DNA of 64,000 nucleotides from NCBI RefSeq assembly GCF_000375365.1, contig NZ_AQXB01000006.1, forward strand, positions 62,001 to 126,000. Reading direction: 5' to 3'. Source of the stretch: Corynebacterium mastitidis DSM 44356. Lineage in GTDB: Bacteria; Actinomycetota; Actinomycetes; Mycobacteriales; Mycobacteriaceae. The translations under genes were made by a program, and so were the position numbers. Below the pieces are notes generated by a model that worked only from the letters and a program-made list of their open reading frames with translations, was not told the origin of the DNA and ran no database searches. Of the stretch, positions 8,817-21,934 are shown one piece after another (position 1 is the first letter of the stretch; the number at the start of each line of letters is the position of its first letter).

Positions 8817-9479
8817 ATGCAACACGCCCCGATTATCGCCCCCTCCATCCTGGCCGCGGACTTCTCCCGATTGGGCGAGGAGATCGCCCGCATCTCCACC
8901 GCGGACTGGGTGCACGTGGACATCATGGACGGGCACTTCGTGCCCAACCTCTCCTTTGGTCCGGACATCACCGCCACCGTGCGCGCCCTGACCGATAAGC
9001 CGCTGGACGTGCACCTGATGATCGAGAACCCGGAGCGCTGGGTGGAGCGCTACGCGCAGGCCGGGGCCGCCACCCTGATCTTCCACGTGGAGGCCACGGA
9101 GGACCCGGTGGGGCTGGCCCGCACCATCCGCGATCTGGGAGTGCGGGCGGCCTTCTCCCTCAAGCCCGCCACCCCCATCGAGCCCTATCTCCCGCACCTG
9201 GAGCACTTCGACGAGGTGCTGGTGATGTCCGTGGAGCCCGGCTTCGGCGGGCAGTCCTTCATGCCGGATCAGCTCGACAAGGTGCGCGCCCTGCGCCGCG
9301 AGATCGACGCCCGGGGCCTGGACACCCTCATCGAGATCGACGGCGGCATCTCCGAGGAGACCATCGCCGCCGCCGCGCAGGCCGGGTGCGACGCCTTCGT
9401 GGCCGGGTCCGCCGTGTACAAGGCCGAGGACCCCGCCGGGATGGTGACCTCCCTGCGCGAGCGCGCCCGCCTCTCATGA
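8817..9479 (+). CDS. rpe: Ribulose-phosphate 3-epimerase
   Basis: Converts ribulose 5-phosphate to xylulose 5-phosphate in the pentose phosphate pathway. The 220-residue TIM-barrel protein has the signatures HVDIMDGHFVPNLSFGP and SVEPGFGGQSF, with metal-binding His/Asp residues, and IDGGISEETI near the end. It heads the riboflavin operon: its TGA overlaps the ribD ATG (ATGA). Ribulose 5-phosphate is also the substrate of RibB, so the linkage makes metabolic sense. Confidence 0.96.
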   Translation: MQHAPIIAPSILAADFSRLGEEIARISTADWVHVDIMDGHFVPNLSFGPDITATVRALTDKPLDVHLMIENPERWVERYAQAGAATLIFHVEATEDPVGLARTIRDLGVRAAFSLKPATPIEPYLPHLEHFDEVLVMSVEPGFGGQSFMPDQLDKVRALRREIDARGLDTLIEIDGGISEETIAAAAQAGCDAFVAGSAVYKAEDPAGMVTSLRERARLS

Positions 9480-10465
9480 GCGATGAGCTAGAGATTCGCC
9501 GCGCCCTCGACCTCGCCGTGGAGGCCTCCTGGGCGGTCAAGGGGATCACCAGCCCGAACCCCCCGGTGGGGGCCGTGATCCTCGCCGCCCAGGGGTGGGT
9601 GGCCGGGGTGGGCGCCACCCAGCCCCCGGGCGGCCCGCACGCGGAGGTGGTGGCCCTCGACCAGGCGGGGGCGGCGGCCCAGGGCGGCACCGCAGTGGTC
9701 ACCCTGGAGCCCTGCAATCACACGGGCCGCACCGGCCCGTGCACCCGCGCCCTGCTGCGCGCGGGCGTGGCCCGGGTGTACTACGCCCACCCCGATCCCG
9801 GGGATGAGGAGGGCGGGGGAGCGCGGTTCCTCCGGGAGCGCGGGGTGGAGGTGCACCGGCTGGACGCCGAGGTGGAGCCGCTGCGGCCCTGGCTGGCGGC
9901 GATGCGCAATCACCGCCCGCACGTGACCCTCAAGTTCGCGCAGAGCCTCGACGGCTTCACCGCCGCCCCGGACGGCACGAGCAGGTGGATCACCGGCCCC
10001 CAGGCCCGCTCCTGGGTGCACCTCGACCGCTCGCGGCGCGACGCCATCATCGTGGGCACGGGCACGGCGTGGGCGGACCGTCCGGCGCTCACCGCGCGCT
10101 GCGCGCGCGGCCTGTACCCGCACCAGCCGCGCCGCGTGGTGATCGGCACGCGCGCGGTGCCGGAGTACATGCGCGAGCAGGGCTTCGAGCAGTACCCGGG
10201 AATCCCGCAGGCCCTGGAGGCGTTGTGGCGCAAGGGCGACCGCGACGTGCTCATCGAGGGCGGCGCGGGCCTGGCCCACTCCGCCCTGGCCGGGGACTAC
10301 GTGGACGCCCTGCAGGCCTACGTCGCCCCCCTGGTGCTGGGCGGCGGCCTCGGCGTGGTGCGCAGCCCGCTGGCGCCTACCCTGGACGCGGCGCGGCGCT
10401 GGCGCACCCTGCGGGTGCACCGGCTGGGCCCCGATACGCTCATAGAGATGGAAAGAGGCGAGTGA
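9476..10465 (+). CDS. ribD: Riboflavin biosynthesis deaminase/reductase RibD
   Basis: Bifunctional enzyme of riboflavin synthesis: deamination and then NADPH reduction of the pyrimidine intermediate. The N-terminal deaminase has the zinc motifs HAEVVAL and PCNHTGRTGPCT. The C-terminal reductase starts near HVTLKFAQSLDGFTA. The ATG at 9476 overlaps the rpe stop, and the last codon overlaps the ribE start (TGATG), which indicates tight translational coupling. The product is 329 residues, slightly short for the family but with both domains present. Confidence 0.94.
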   Translation: MSDELEIRRALDLAVEASWAVKGITSPNPPVGAVILAAQGWVAGVGATQPPGGPHAEVVALDQAGAAAQGGTAVVTLEPCNHTGRTGPCTRALLRAGVARVYYAHPDPGDEEGGGARFLRERGVEVHRLDAEVEPLRPWLAAMRNHRPHVTLKFAQSLDGFTAAPDGTSRWITGPQARSWVHLDRSRRDAIIVGTGTAWADRPALTARCARGLYPHQPRRVVIGTRAVPEYMREQGFEQYPGIPQALEALWRKGDRDVLIEGGAGLAHSALAGDYVDALQAYVAPLVLGGGLGVVRSPLAPTLDAARRWRTLRVHRLGPDTLIEMERGE

Positions 10466-11073
10466 TGTTTACCGGGATTGTTGAGGAAGTAGGCGCGGTG
10501 CGGGCCCTGGAGGATCAGGGCGACGCGGTGCGGATGAGCGTCCGCGCCGCCACGGTGCTGGAGGGCACCCGGCTGGGCGATTCCATCAGCGTCAACGGGG
10601 TGTGCCTGACTGTGGCGGACCGGGACGAGGAGGGGTTCTCCGCGGACGTCATGCGGGAGTCCCTCTCCCGCAGCAACCTGGGGTCGCTGCGCGTGGGGGC
10701 ACCGGTGAACCTGGAGCGCGCCCTGGCGGTGGGGCAGCGCCTGGGCGGGCACGTGGTGCAGGGCCACGTGGACGCCACGGCGGCCCTGCTGCACCGGCGG
10801 CGCTCCGAGCACTGGGACGTGCTGCGCTTTGCGCTCCCGGATTCCCTGGCCCGCTACGTGGTGGAGAAGGGCTCGATCACCCTCAACGGGACCTCGCTGA
10901 CCGTCTCCGCGCTGGGCCCGGACTGGTTCGAGGTCTCCCTGATCCCCGCCACCCTGGCGGAGACCACCCACGGCCGCCTGGAGGAGGGCGACGCGGTGAA
11001 CGTGGAGGTGGACGTGCTGGCCAAGTACGTGGAAAGGTTGGTGGCCCCCACGTCCGGATCGGCGGCGCGGTAG
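10465..11073 (+). CDS. ribE: Riboflavin synthase alpha chain
   Basis: Dismutates two 6,7-dimethyl-8-ribityllumazine molecules to riboflavin. The 202-residue product begins with the diagnostic [12 protein letters not shown] and consists of two related lumazine-binding barrels. [13 protein letters not shown] in the first repeat corresponds to [12 protein letters not shown] in the second, and [13 protein letters not shown] lies between them. The start codon shares its A with the ribD stop. In corynebacterial literature this gene is also called ribC. Confidence 0.95.
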   Translation: MFTGIVEEVGAVRALEDQGDAVRMSVRAATVLEGTRLGDSISVNGVCLTVADRDEEGFSADVMRESLSRSNLGSLRVGAPVNLERALAVGQRLGGHVVQGHVDATAALLHRRRSEHWDVLRFALPDSLARYVVEKGSITLNGTSLTVSALGPDWFEVSLIPATLAETTHGRLEEGDAVNVEVDVLAKYVERLVAPTSGSAAR

Positions 11074-11076
11074 GGC

Positions 11077-11082
11077 TAAAGT
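11077..11082 (+). promoter_or_regulatory. Possible internal -10 element before ribBA
   Basis: TAAAGT ends 7 bases before the GTG at 11090, the spacing seen for leaderless starts elsewhere in this window. It could provide an internal promoter for ribBA-ribH. It could equally be chance within an operon. Confidence 0.3.
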
Positions 11083-12367
11083 GATCGACGTGACTGTGAA
11101 TGCGGATCAGAAGATTCACCTGGATAGCGTGGACGAGGCCATCGCGGACATCGCGGCGGGCAAGGCCGTGGTGGTGGTGGACAACGAGGACCGGGAGAAC
11201 GAGGGCGACCTCATCTTCGCGGCGGAGAAGGCCACCCCCGAGCTGCTGGGCTTCATGGTGCGCTACACCTCGGGCTACATCTGCGCCCCGCTGACCAACG
11301 AGGACGCCGACCGCCTGGGCCTGCCCCCCATGGTCAGCCGCAACGAGGACGCCCGCGGCACCGCCTACACCGTGACGGTGGACGCCGCCACCGGCACCAC
11401 GGGCATCTCGGCCACCTCCCGGGCGGAGACCATCCGCCGCCTCGCGGACCCCAACTCCACCCCCGAGCAGTTCACCCGCCCGGGGCACGTGGTGCCGCTG
11501 CGCGCCCGCGACGGCGGCGTGCTCGTGCGCGACGGCCACACCGAGGCCGCCATCGACCTCGCCCGCGCCGCGGGGCTGCGCCCGGCGGGCGTGCTCTGCG
11601 AGGTGGTCTCCGAGGACGATCCCACGGACATGGCCCGCGCCCCGGAGCTGCGCCGCTTCGCGGACGCCCACGGCCTGCGCATGATCTCGATCGACCAGCT
11701 CATAGCCTGGCGGCGGCGCAACGACGTCCTCGTGGAGCGCGCGGTGGAGACGGTGCTGCCCACGGAGTTTGGGACGTTCCGCTCCGTGGGCTTCGTCAAC
11801 ACCGTCACCGGGCAGGAGCACGTGGCCCTCATCGCGGGGGAGCCGGACCGCGACGGTGGGGAGGACATCCTGGTGCGCATCCACTCCGAGTGCCTCACCG
11901 GGGACGTCTTTGGCTCGCGGCGCTGCGACTGCGGCCAGCAGCTACGCCACTCCCTGCGCATGGTGCAGGAGGCCGGGCGCGGCATCGTGCTCTACCTGCG
12001 GGGGCAGGAGGGCCGGGGTATCGGGCTGATCGAGAAGCTCAAGGCCTACGCGCTGCAGGATCGGGGCATGGACACGGTGGAGGCCAACCTCGCCCTGGGC
12101 CAGCCCGCGGACGCCCGGGAGTACGATACGGGGGCGCAGATCCTGCGCTGCCTGGGGGTGCGTTCGGTGTCCCTCATCACCAACAACCCCGGCAAGAGCA
12201 GCGCACTGGAGGAGCACGGCCTCGTCATCGAGGGACGGGTGACCGTGCCGGTGGAGGTCAACGCGGACAACGTGCGTTACCTTCGGACCAAGCGCGATCG
12301 CATGGGGCACGACCTGCCCGCCGTGGCACAGTGGGAGGCCCGCCAGGGCCGCCCGGAAGGAGAGTAA
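11081..12367 (+). CDS. ribBA: DHBP synthase/GTP cyclohydrolase II fusion
   Basis: Makes both precursors of riboflavin. The N-terminal RibB half (3,4-dihydroxy-2-butanone 4-phosphate synthase) has [16 protein letters not shown] and the TxDA region. The C-terminal RibA half (GTP cyclohydrolase II) has [19 protein letters not shown] with the zinc cysteines and [11 protein letters not shown]. The length of 428 residues is normal for the fusion. GTG 11081 and GTG 11090 are both possible starts; the second is preceded at 7 bases by a -10-like TAAAGT. Confidence 0.95.
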   Translation: MIDVTVNADQKIHLDSVDEAIADIAAGKAVVVVDNEDRENEGDLIFAAEKATPELLGFMVRYTSGYICAPLTNEDADRLGLPPMVSRNEDARGTAYTVTVDAATGTTGISATSRAETIRRLADPNSTPEQFTRPGHVVPLRARDGGVLVRDGHTEAAIDLARAAGLRPAGVLCEVVSEDDPTDMARAPELRRFADAHGLRMISIDQLIAWRRRNDVLVERAVETVLPTEFGTFRSVGFVNTVTGQEHVALIAGEPDRDGGEDILVRIHSECLTGDVFGSRRCDCGQQLRHSLRMVQEAGRGIVLYLRGQEGRGIGLIEKLKAYALQDRGMDTVEANLALGQPADAREYDTGAQILRCLGVRSVSLITNNPGKSSALEEHGLVIEGRVTVPVEVNADNVRYLRTKRDRMGHDLPAVAQWEARQGRPEGE

Positions 12368-12373
12368 GCAGTT

Positions 12374-12850
12374 ATGGCTAAGGAAGGCCTGCCCAGCGTG
12401 GGCACCGACGTCCTCGACGCCACGGGCATCACCGTGGCGGTGCTCAGTTCCACCTGGAACGAGGAGATCTGCGACCGGCTGCACGCCCGGGCGGTGGCCA
12501 CCGCCCGGGAGGCCGGGGCGAGCGTGGCGGAGTTCCGGGTGATCGGCGCCCTGGAGATCCCGGTGGTGGCCCAGGAGCTGGCCCGCCGCTATGACGCGGT
12601 GGTGGCCCTGGGGTGCGTCATCCAGGGCGGCACGCCCCACTTCGAGTACGTCTGCGAGTCTGTGATGAGCGGGCTGAGCAGCATCGCGCTCACCGAGTCC
12701 ACCCCCGTGGGCAACGGGGTGCTCACCACGCACACCTACGAGCAGGCCGTGGAGCGCTCGGGCGGGGAGGGCGCCGTGGAGGACAAGGGCGCGGAGGCCG
12801 CCATCGCGGCGCTGCACACCGCCGTGGTGCTGCGCGGGATTACGGGCTAG
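12374..12850 (+). CDS. ribH: 6,7-dimethyl-8-ribityllumazine synthase
   Basis: Condenses the two riboflavin precursors made by RibD and RibBA into lumazine; it forms icosahedral or pentameric shells in known members. The 158-residue product has [13 protein letters not shown] and [19 protein letters not shown], the substrate-binding region with the conserved His. It follows ribBA by 6 bases and closes the riboflavin operon. Confidence 0.96.
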   Translation: MAKEGLPSVGTDVLDATGITVAVLSSTWNEEICDRLHARAVATAREAGASVAEFRVIGALEIPVVAQELARRYDAVVALGCVIQGGTPHFEYVCESVMSGLSSIALTESTPVGNGVLTTHTYEQAVERSGGEGAVEDKGAEAAIAALHTAVVLRGITG

Positions 12851-12863
12851 GGCGCGGGGGAAC

Positions 12864-12869
12864 TAGAAT
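12864..12869 (+). promoter_or_regulatory. -10 element upstream of the PH-domain protein gene
   Basis: TAGAAT in the 53-base gap after ribH is a good -10 hexamer. It would start transcription about 28 bases before the GTG at 12904. Confidence 0.4.
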
Positions 12870-12903
12870 CAAACGAGGTACCGGTCAGAAAAGCGAGGCG
12901 CGG

Positions 12904-13452
12904 GTGGACAGCAAGCAGCAGGGCAAGGATCAGCACGGCGGGACTCCCCTGAGCGAGTCGGACGTGCAGCGCTATAACGCCGCGGATCCCACGGCGGTGG
13001 TGTCCACCCGGCCGTGGGAGCTGGAGGTGACCTCCGCCCGGCTTAAGGTGCTGTCCTGGGTGGCGGCGGCCGTGATCATGGCGGTGCACATCTTCATGTC
13101 CGTGGTGGTGGGCGTGGGCGATACGGGCACCGCCCTGACCACCGTGGATCGCTTCGCCTTCTTTGGGGTGGGCGTAGTCTTGTCCCTCCTGGTGTTCGTG
13201 GCCCTGCAGCGCCCCCGGGTGCGCGTCAACGCGGACGGCGTGGAGGTGCGCAACTTCATCGGCACCCGCTTTTATCACTGGTCCGTGGTCTACGGCCTGG
13301 CCTTCCCCCGTGGCTCGCGCATGGCGCGCCTGGAGCTGCCGGACTTCGAGTACGTGCCCATGTGGGCGATGCAGTCGGCCGACCGCGCCAGCATCGTGGG
13401 GGACGTGGAGAAGTTCCGCGCGCTGGAAGCGCGCTACATGCCCCAGGATTAG
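12904..13452 (+). CDS. PH-domain membrane protein of unknown function
   Basis: Product of 182 residues. A hydrophilic N-terminus of about 45 residues is followed by two predicted membrane helices ([20 protein letters not shown] and [16 protein letters not shown]). Next comes a cytoplasmic bacterial PH-like domain beginning [20 protein letters not shown], with the W-x-x-V pattern [14 protein letters not shown]. This family is always found between ribH and uvrC in corynebacteria and mycobacteria, but I know of no assigned function. GTG 12904 was chosen over upstream codons because a -10 element lies between ribH and this codon. Confidence 0.8.
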   Translation: MDSKQQGKDQHGGTPLSESDVQRYNAADPTAVVSTRPWELEVTSARLKVLSWVAAAVIMAVHIFMSVVVGVGDTGTALTTVDRFAFFGVGVVLSLLVFVALQRPRVRVNADGVEVRNFIGTRFYHWSVVYGLAFPRGSRMARLELPDFEYVPMWAMQSADRASIVGDVEKFRALEARYMPQD

Positions 13453-13454
13453 CC

Positions 13455-15527
13455 GTGGCCGATCCCATCACGTATCGCCCGGCCCCGGGCGCCATCCCCA
13501 CGGAGCCCGGCGTGTACAAGTTCCGGGGCGAGGATTCCCGGGTGCTCTACGTGGGCAAGGCCAAGAACCTGCGGGCCCGCCTGTCCAACTACTTTCAGGA
13601 CATCACGCAGCTGCACCCCCGCACCCGCCAGATGGTGCTCACCGCCTGCGCCGTGGAGTGGACGGTGGTGGGCAGCGAGGTCGAGGCCCTGCAACTGGAG
13701 TACACGTGGATCAAGCGCTTCGACCCGCGCTTTAACGTCAAGTACCGGGACGATAAGACCTACCCCATGCTCGCCGTGTCCATGGGCGAGAGGTTCCCCC
13801 GGGCCTTCTTTTACCGGGGCCCGCGCCGCCGGGGCGTGCGGTATTTTGGCCCCTACTCCCACGCCTGGGCCGTGCGCGAGACGCTGGACCTGCTCACCCG
13901 CGTCTTTCCCCTGCGCACCTGCTCCAAGGGGGTGTTCCACCGCCACGAGCAGCTGGGCCGCCCGTGCCTGCTGGGCTACATCGATAAGTGCGCCGCCCCC
14001 TGCGTGGGGCGGGTGGGCGAGGAGGAGCACCGGGAGATCGCGGAGGGCTTTTGCTCCTTTATGCAGGGCCACACGGATCCGGTGCGCGCCCGCCTGAACA
14101 GGCAGATGGAGCAGGCGGCGCAGGAGCTGGAGTTCGAGCGCGCGGCCCGGCTGCGCGACGACCTGGGGGCCATCGACAAGCTCATGGAGCAGCAGTCCGT
14201 GGTGCTGGGCGACGGCACGAACGCGGACGTCGTGGCCTTTGCCACCGACGAGCTGGAGGCCGCAGTGCAGGTGTTCCACGTGCGCGACGGCCGGGTGCGC
14301 GGGCAGCGCGGCTGGGTGGTGGAAAAGTCCGGCGACCAGGCCGGAGGCGCGGAGCCCCTGGAGGAGGGGCAGCGCGACCCGGCCCTGCCCGCGCTCATGC
14401 AGAACTTCCTGGTGCAGTTCTACGGGGACGCCGCCGAGCGCGCCGACCAGGAGGAGCGCGAGGAATCGGAGCGGATTCGGCGGCGCGGCGTGGATCAGCT
14501 TTCCCACCGCGAGGACGCCGGGGAGACCCGCCGCAACCAGGCCATCCCCCGACAGATCCTCGTGCAGGAGCTGCCGGAGGACGCCGGGGAGACCACCCGG
14601 GCGATCCAGGGAATGCGCGGCGGCCCGGTGGAGATCCGGGTGCCGCAGCGCGGGGACAAGCGGGCGCTGATCGAGACGGTGGCCCGCAACGCCAAGGACG
14701 CGCTGCGGCAGCACAAGCTCAAGCGCGTGGGGGATCTCACCGCCCGCTCGGCGGCGATCCAGGACATCCAGGACGCCCTGGGCATGGACTCCGCCCCGCT
14801 GCGCATCGAGTGCACGGACATCTCCCACCTGCAGGGCACCGACGTGGTGGCGTCCCTGGTGGTGTTCGAGGACGGCCTGCCCAAGAAGTCCGACTACCGC
14901 CGGTACCGGATCAAGGAGGCCGCAGGGGAGGGCCGCAGCGACGACGTGGGCTCCATCGCGGAGGTGACGCGGCGTCGGTTCCTGCGGCACCACACCCAGC
15001 GCGCGGTGCCGGAGTCCGAGGAGTTCGACGGCTCCACCTTCAGCGACGAGCGGGTGGAGGAGCAGGCCGCCGAGGCGCAGCGCTTTGCCTACCCGCCGCA
15101 ACTATTCATCGTGGACGGCGGCGCCCCGCAGGTGGCCGCGGCCCAGCGGGTGTTCGACGAGCTGGGGATCGTGGACGTGACCCTGGTGGGCCTGGCCAAG
15201 CGCCTCGAGGAGCTGTGGCTGCCGGGGGAGGAGGACCCGGTGATCCTGCCGCGCCAGTCCCAGGGTTTGTACCTGCTGCAGCAGGTGCGCGACGAGGCGC
15301 ACCGCTTCGCCATCGGCTACCACCGCCAGCAGCGCTCCAAGCGGATGCGGCGCTCGGAGCTGGACGACATCCGGGGGCTGGGGCAGGCCCGCCGCACGGA
15401 GCTGGTGCGCCACTTCGGCTCGCTCAAGCGGCTCAAGGAGGCCAGCGCCGAGGACATCGAGCAGGTCAAGGGGTTCGGCCCGGCGCTCGCCCGGGCGGTG
15501 TTCGAGGGGCTGCATCCCGGGGGATGA
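13455..15527 (+). CDS. uvrC: Excinuclease ABC subunit C
   Basis: Makes both incisions during nucleotide excision repair. Domains in order: GIY-YIG nuclease ([27 protein letters not shown], residues about 17-45), a cysteine-containing segment, the UVR UvrB-binding helix pair ([23 protein letters not shown], about 215-240), the RNase H-like second nuclease ([24 protein letters not shown] and later IVDGGAPQV), and a C-terminal helix-hairpin-helix pair. The length of 690 is usual. The GTG start lies 2 bases after the previous stop. Confidence 0.95.
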   Translation: MADPITYRPAPGAIPTEPGVYKFRGEDSRVLYVGKAKNLRARLSNYFQDITQLHPRTRQMVLTACAVEWTVVGSEVEALQLEYTWIKRFDPRFNVKYRDDKTYPMLAVSMGERFPRAFFYRGPRRRGVRYFGPYSHAWAVRETLDLLTRVFPLRTCSKGVFHRHEQLGRPCLLGYIDKCAAPCVGRVGEEEHREIAEGFCSFMQGHTDPVRARLNRQMEQAAQELEFERAARLRDDLGAIDKLMEQQSVVLGDGTNADVVAFATDELEAAVQVFHVRDGRVRGQRGWVVEKSGDQAGGAEPLEEGQRDPALPALMQNFLVQFYGDAAERADQEEREESERIRRRGVDQLSHREDAGETRRNQAIPRQILVQELPEDAGETTRAIQGMRGGPVEIRVPQRGDKRALIETVARNAKDALRQHKLKRVGDLTARSAAIQDIQDALGMDSAPLRIECTDISHLQGTDVVASLVVFEDGLPKKSDYRRYRIKEAAGEGRSDDVGSIAEVTRRRFLRHHTQRAVPESEEFDGSTFSDERVEEQAAEAQRFAYPPQLFIVDGGAPQVAAAQRVFDELGIVDVTLVGLAKRLEELWLPGEEDPVILPRQSQGLYLLQQVRDEAHRFAIGYHRQQRSKRMRRSELDDIRGLGQARRTELVRHFGSLKRLKEASAEDIEQVKGFGPALARAVFEGLHPGG

Positions 15528-15543
15528 GCCTTAAGAACTGACG

Positions 15544-15549
15544 TACAAT
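15544..15549 (+). promoter_or_regulatory. -10 element for leaderless rapZ
   Basis: TACAAT ends 7 bases before ATG 15557, with no Shine-Dalgarno. It supports a leaderless start at 15557 and not the ATG at 15548, which overlaps the -10 itself. Confidence 0.55.
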
Positions 15550-15556
15550 GGCCGCC

Positions 15557-16435
15557 ATGAGCCTGCATCATCTCGCCCAGCCCCCCATGCTGATCACGGG
15601 GATGTCCGGGGCCGGTCTTTCCACCGCGGCCAAGGTCTTTGAGGATCGCGACTGGTATGTGGCGCACAACCTCCCGCCGGAGCTGATCCTGCGGCTGGCC
15701 GCCCTGTGCGACGCCGAGGATTCCCCGGTGAGCAAGCTGGCCATGGTCACGGACGTACGCGCCCGCATGTTCCGGGGCAACATGCTGCAGATGCTCGAAG
15801 AGCTGCGGGCCCGGGGGCTGGCTCCCACGATCCTGTTCCTGGACGCGCGCGACGACGTGCTGATTAAGCGCTTCGACAGCGTGCGCCGCACCCACCCCCT
15901 CCAGGGGGAGGACACCCTCGCGGAGGGGATCGCGCGGGAGCGCCGCGTGCTCAGCGAGATCAAGGAGGACGCGGACGTCACGCTGGATACCTCGGATCTC
16001 TCGGTGCACGACCTGCGCCGCCGGATCGAGGAGACCTTCGGGCCCCGGGTGGACAAGCGGCGCCACGTCACGGTGCAGTCCTTCGGGTTCAAGCACGGCG
16101 TCCCCCGGGACTCGGACATCACCGTGGACGTGCGCTTCCTGCCCAACCCCTACTGGCAGCCGGAGCTGCGCCCCTATCGCGGCACCGACGCCCCGGTGGC
16201 CGAGTACGTGCTGGGGCAGCGCGACGCCCGGCCCTTCGTGCGCAACTTCCTGGAGATGTTTGACTCCATGCAGGAGGGCTACCGGCACGAGGGCAAGAAC
16301 TTCATGACCGTCTCCATCGGCTGCACCGGCGGGCACCACCGCTCCGTGGCCATCGCGGAGGAGATCGGCAAGCGGCTGGGCGGGCGCCCGGACCTCAACG
16401 TCAACGTCGTGCACCGCGACATCGCCCGAGACTAG
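15557..16435 (+). CDS. rapZ: RapZ/YvcJ family nucleotide-binding protein
   Basis: Member of the RapZ (YvcJ) family. In E. coli it is an RNase adaptor controlling amino-sugar synthesis; in actinobacteria its role is not settled. The N-terminal P-loop reads GMSGAGLS (residues 15-22), with Leu where classical P-loops have Lys. The Walker B-like segment is ILFLDARDD. The C-terminal domain has [26 protein letters not shown] and [16 protein letters not shown]. The three-gene order rapZ-yvcK-whiA is characteristic of Gram-positive bacteria. ATG 15548 is in frame but sits on the -10 element. Confidence 0.9.
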   Translation: MSLHHLAQPPMLITGMSGAGLSTAAKVFEDRDWYVAHNLPPELILRLAALCDAEDSPVSKLAMVTDVRARMFRGNMLQMLEELRARGLAPTILFLDARDDVLIKRFDSVRRTHPLQGEDTLAEGIARERRVLSEIKEDADVTLDTSDLSVHDLRRRIEETFGPRVDKRRHVTVQSFGFKHGVPRDSDITVDVRFLPNPYWQPELRPYRGTDAPVAEYVLGQRDARPFVRNFLEMFDSMQEGYRHEGKNFMTVSIGCTGGHHRSVAIAEEIGKRLGGRPDLNVNVVHRDIARD

Positions 16436-16465
16436 GCCGAGATGAGTCAGAAACGAGGAGGCGCC

Positions 16466-17422
16466 ATGCGGCACATCGTGAGCCTGGGCGGCGGGCACGG
16501 CCTTTTTCAGACGCTGCGGGCGGATCGCCTCTGCGATCCCGAGACGATCACGGCGATCGTGACCGTGGCTGACGACGGCGGCTCCTCGGGGCGCATCCGC
16601 CGGGAGCTGCAGATGATCCCCCCGGGGGACCTGCGCATGGCGCTGGCCGCCCTGGCGGGGGACTCCGAGGAGGACCAGATGTGGGCCCGCGCGCTCCAGC
16701 ACCGCTTCGGCGGCCACGGGGCGCTGGCGGGGCACGCGGTGGGCAACCTCCTCATCTCCGGCCTGGAGGAGGTGTTGGGTTCCACCCAGGAGGCCCTGGA
16801 CACCGTGGCCCGCCTGACCGGCTCGCGGGGCCGGGTGCTGCCGATGTGCCTGCAGCCGCTGGACATCGAGGCGGACGTCTCGGGGCTCGACGATGATCCC
16901 CGGATCATGCGCCCGGTGCGCGGCCAGGTGGCGGTGGCCTCCACCCCCGGTTCGGTGCGCCGGGTGCGCCTGCTGCCGGAGGAGCCCGCGGCCAACCCGG
17001 AGGCGCAGCGCGCCATCGAGGAGGCGGACGTGGTCACCCTGGGGCCGGGATCGTGGTTTTCCAGCGTGATCCCGCATCTGCTGGTTCCCGGCATCGTGGA
17101 GGCCCTCAACCGCACCCCCGCGCGCAAGGTGGTGGTGCTGAACCTCTCCGCCGAGCCGGGGGAGACGCAGGGCTTTTCCTCGGAGCGCCACCTCCACATG
17201 CTCTCCCAGCACGCGCCCGCCCTGCGGGTGGATCGCATCCTCATCGACGCCTACTCCATCCCCACCCGGGGCGAGCGCTCTCACGTGGAGCGCGCGGCCG
17301 CCCGCCTGGGGGCCACCGTGGAGTTCGCGGACGTGGAGGCCGTGGCGGAGGGGCGCCGCACCAATCGCCACGACCCGGCCAAGCTGGCGGCGGCATTACG
17401 TTCCCTGGCCAAGGCATATTAG
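16466..17422 (+). CDS. yvcK: YvcK/CofD-like gluconeogenesis factor
   Basis: Family member of YvcK (CuvA in mycobacteria), which binds UDP-sugars and supports cell-envelope synthesis and growth on gluconeogenic carbon. Key features are SLGGGHGLFQTLR at the N-terminus, VADDGGSSGRIRRE, PPGDLRMALAALA and HAVGNLLISGLEE. ATG 16466 was chosen because GAGGAG ends 5 bases before it; an ATG at 16442 would add eight residues. It lies between rapZ and whiA. Confidence 0.9.
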   Translation: MRHIVSLGGGHGLFQTLRADRLCDPETITAIVTVADDGGSSGRIRRELQMIPPGDLRMALAALAGDSEEDQMWARALQHRFGGHGALAGHAVGNLLISGLEEVLGSTQEALDTVARLTGSRGRVLPMCLQPLDIEADVSGLDDDPRIMRPVRGQVAVASTPGSVRRVRLLPEEPAANPEAQRAIEEADVVTLGPGSWFSSVIPHLLVPGIVEALNRTPARKVVVLNLSAEPGETQGFSSERHLHMLSQHAPALRVDRILIDAYSIPTRGERSHVERAAARLGATVEFADVEAVAEGRRTNRHDPAKLAAALRSLAKAY

Positions 17423-17436
17423 ACTTGCTCGGCACT

Positions 17437-19730
<2,294 letters not shown>

Positions 19731-19751
19731 GGCCCATCCTTGGATAACCCT

Positions 19752-19795
19752 GCGGCCCGGGGTGTGCCTCGGCACACCTGGGCCGCTTTTCTTCA
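19752..19795 (+). terminator. Stem-loop with T run between gapA and pgk
   Basis: The arm at 19752-19768 (starting GCGGCCC, ending TGTGCC) pairs with 19771-19786 (GGCACACC...GGCCGC) with a single-base bulge and a 2-base loop, followed by TTTTCTTC. This is a strong intrinsic terminator. As pgk and tpiA follow closely with only one ribosome site, it probably acts as a partial terminator that raises gapA expression over pgk-tpiA. Confidence 0.75.
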
Positions 19796-19817
19796 CTCGA
19801 AAGGAAGTTCACCCCTC

Positions 19818-21038
19818 ATGGCTATTAGGACCATCGACGATCTGCTTGCCGAGGGCGTGGCGGGCCGCCACATCCTCGTGCGCTCCGACTTCAACGTCCC
19901 GCTCAACGACGCCGGGGAGATCACCGACCCGGGCCGCATCAACGCCTCCCTGCCCACGCTCAAGGCCCTGATCGAGGGCGGCGCCAAGGTCATCGTCACC
20001 GCGCACCTGGGCCGCCCCAAGGGCGAGGTCAACGCCAAGTACTCCCTGGCCCCCGTGGCCGAGGCGCTCTCCGAGGCCCTCGGGCAGTACGTGGCCCTGG
20101 CCGGCGACGTGGTGGGGGAGGACGCCCACGAGCGCGCCAACGGCCTGAGCGAGGGGGACGTGGTGCTGCTGGAGAACGTGCGCTTCGACCCCCGCGAGAC
20201 CTCCAAGGACGAGGCCGAGCGCGCCGCCTTCGCCGAGGAGCTGGTGGCGCTGGCCGCCGATAACGGGGCCTTCGTCTCCGACGGCTTCGGCGTGGTGCAC
20301 CGCGCCCAGGCCTCCGTGTACGACGTGGCTAAGCGCCTGCCCGCCTACGCGGGCTACCTGGTGGGCAAGGAGGTGGACGTGCTCGATACCGTGGCCGCCT
20401 CCCCGGAGCACCCCTACGTGGTAGTGCTCGGCGGCTCCAAGGTCTCCGACAAGCTCGGCGTGATCGAGGCCCTGGCGCAGAAGGCGGACCGCCTCATCAT
20501 CGGCGGCGGCATGTGCTACACCTTCCTGGCCGCCCAGGGCTACGACGTCCAGGAGTCCCTACTGCAGAAGGAGATGGTGGATACCTGCGCGGACCTGCTG
20601 GAGCGCTACGGCGAGAAGATCGTGCTCCCGGTGGACCTGGTGGCCGCCAAGGAGTTCGCGGCGGACGCCGAGAACACCGTGGTCTCCCTCGACGGCATCC
20701 CGGAGGGCTGGCAGTCCCTGGACGTGGGCCCGGAGTCCGTGAAGAAGTTCGCGGAGGTGCTCGCGGACTCCAAGACGGTGTTCTGGAACGGCCCGATGGG
20801 CGTCTTTGAGTTCGAGGCCTTCTCCAAGGGCACCGCCGGGGTGGCCCAGGCCATCATCGACGCCACCGCCCACAACGGCTCCTTCAGCGTGGTCGGCGGC
20901 GGGGATTCCGCGGCCTCCGTGCGCGCCCTGGGGCTTGACGAGGAGGGCTTCTCCCACATCTCCACCGGCGGCGGCGCCTCGCTGGAGTTCCTTGAGGGCA
21001 AGGAACTCCCCGGCGTGGCCGTCCTCGACGCCCAGTAA
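19818..21038 (+). CDS. pgk: Phosphoglycerate kinase
   Basis: Transfers the phosphate of 1,3-bisphosphoglycerate to ADP. The 406-residue protein has [20 protein letters not shown] (substrate binding), the following LGRPKGE, the hinge region, and the nucleotide-binding [17 protein letters not shown] and [13 protein letters not shown] 19818 has the Shine-Dalgarno AAAGGAAG; upstream in-frame codons lie inside the terminator stem. Confidence 0.97.
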   Translation: MAIRTIDDLLAEGVAGRHILVRSDFNVPLNDAGEITDPGRINASLPTLKALIEGGAKVIVTAHLGRPKGEVNAKYSLAPVAEALSEALGQYVALAGDVVGEDAHERANGLSEGDVVLLENVRFDPRETSKDEAERAAFAEELVALAADNGAFVSDGFGVVHRAQASVYDVAKRLPAYAGYLVGKEVDVLDTVAASPEHPYVVVLGGSKVSDKLGVIEALAQKADRLIIGGGMCYTFLAAQGYDVQESLLQKEMVDTCADLLERYGEKIVLPVDLVAAKEFAADAENTVVSLDGIPEGWQSLDVGPESVKKFAEVLADSKTVFWNGPMGVFEFEAFSKGTAGVAQAIIDATAHNGSFSVVGGGDSAASVRALGLDEEGFSHISTGGGASLEFLEGKELPGVAVLDAQ

Positions 21039-21066
21039 CCCCCGCAGAACAGAAAGGTTTTTCCTC

Positions 21067-21849
<783 letters not shown>

Positions 21850-21867
21850 AACGGAAAAACGCATGCC

Positions 21868-21910
21868 GACGCCGCGGCGCCCCCACAACGCTGGGTGGCG
21901 TCGCGGCGTC
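21868..21910 (+). terminator. GC-rich stem-loop between tpiA and ppc
   Basis: GACGCCGCG (21868-21876) is perfectly complementary to CGCGGCGTC (21902-21910), with further pairing inside (GGCGCC against GGTGGC-like sequence). There is no T run. It may be a weak terminator or an mRNA-stabilising structure, and it directly abuts the ATG at 21911, one candidate ppc start. Confidence 0.5.
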
Positions 21911-21934
21911 ATGAGGAAGGACACCCCCACCATC

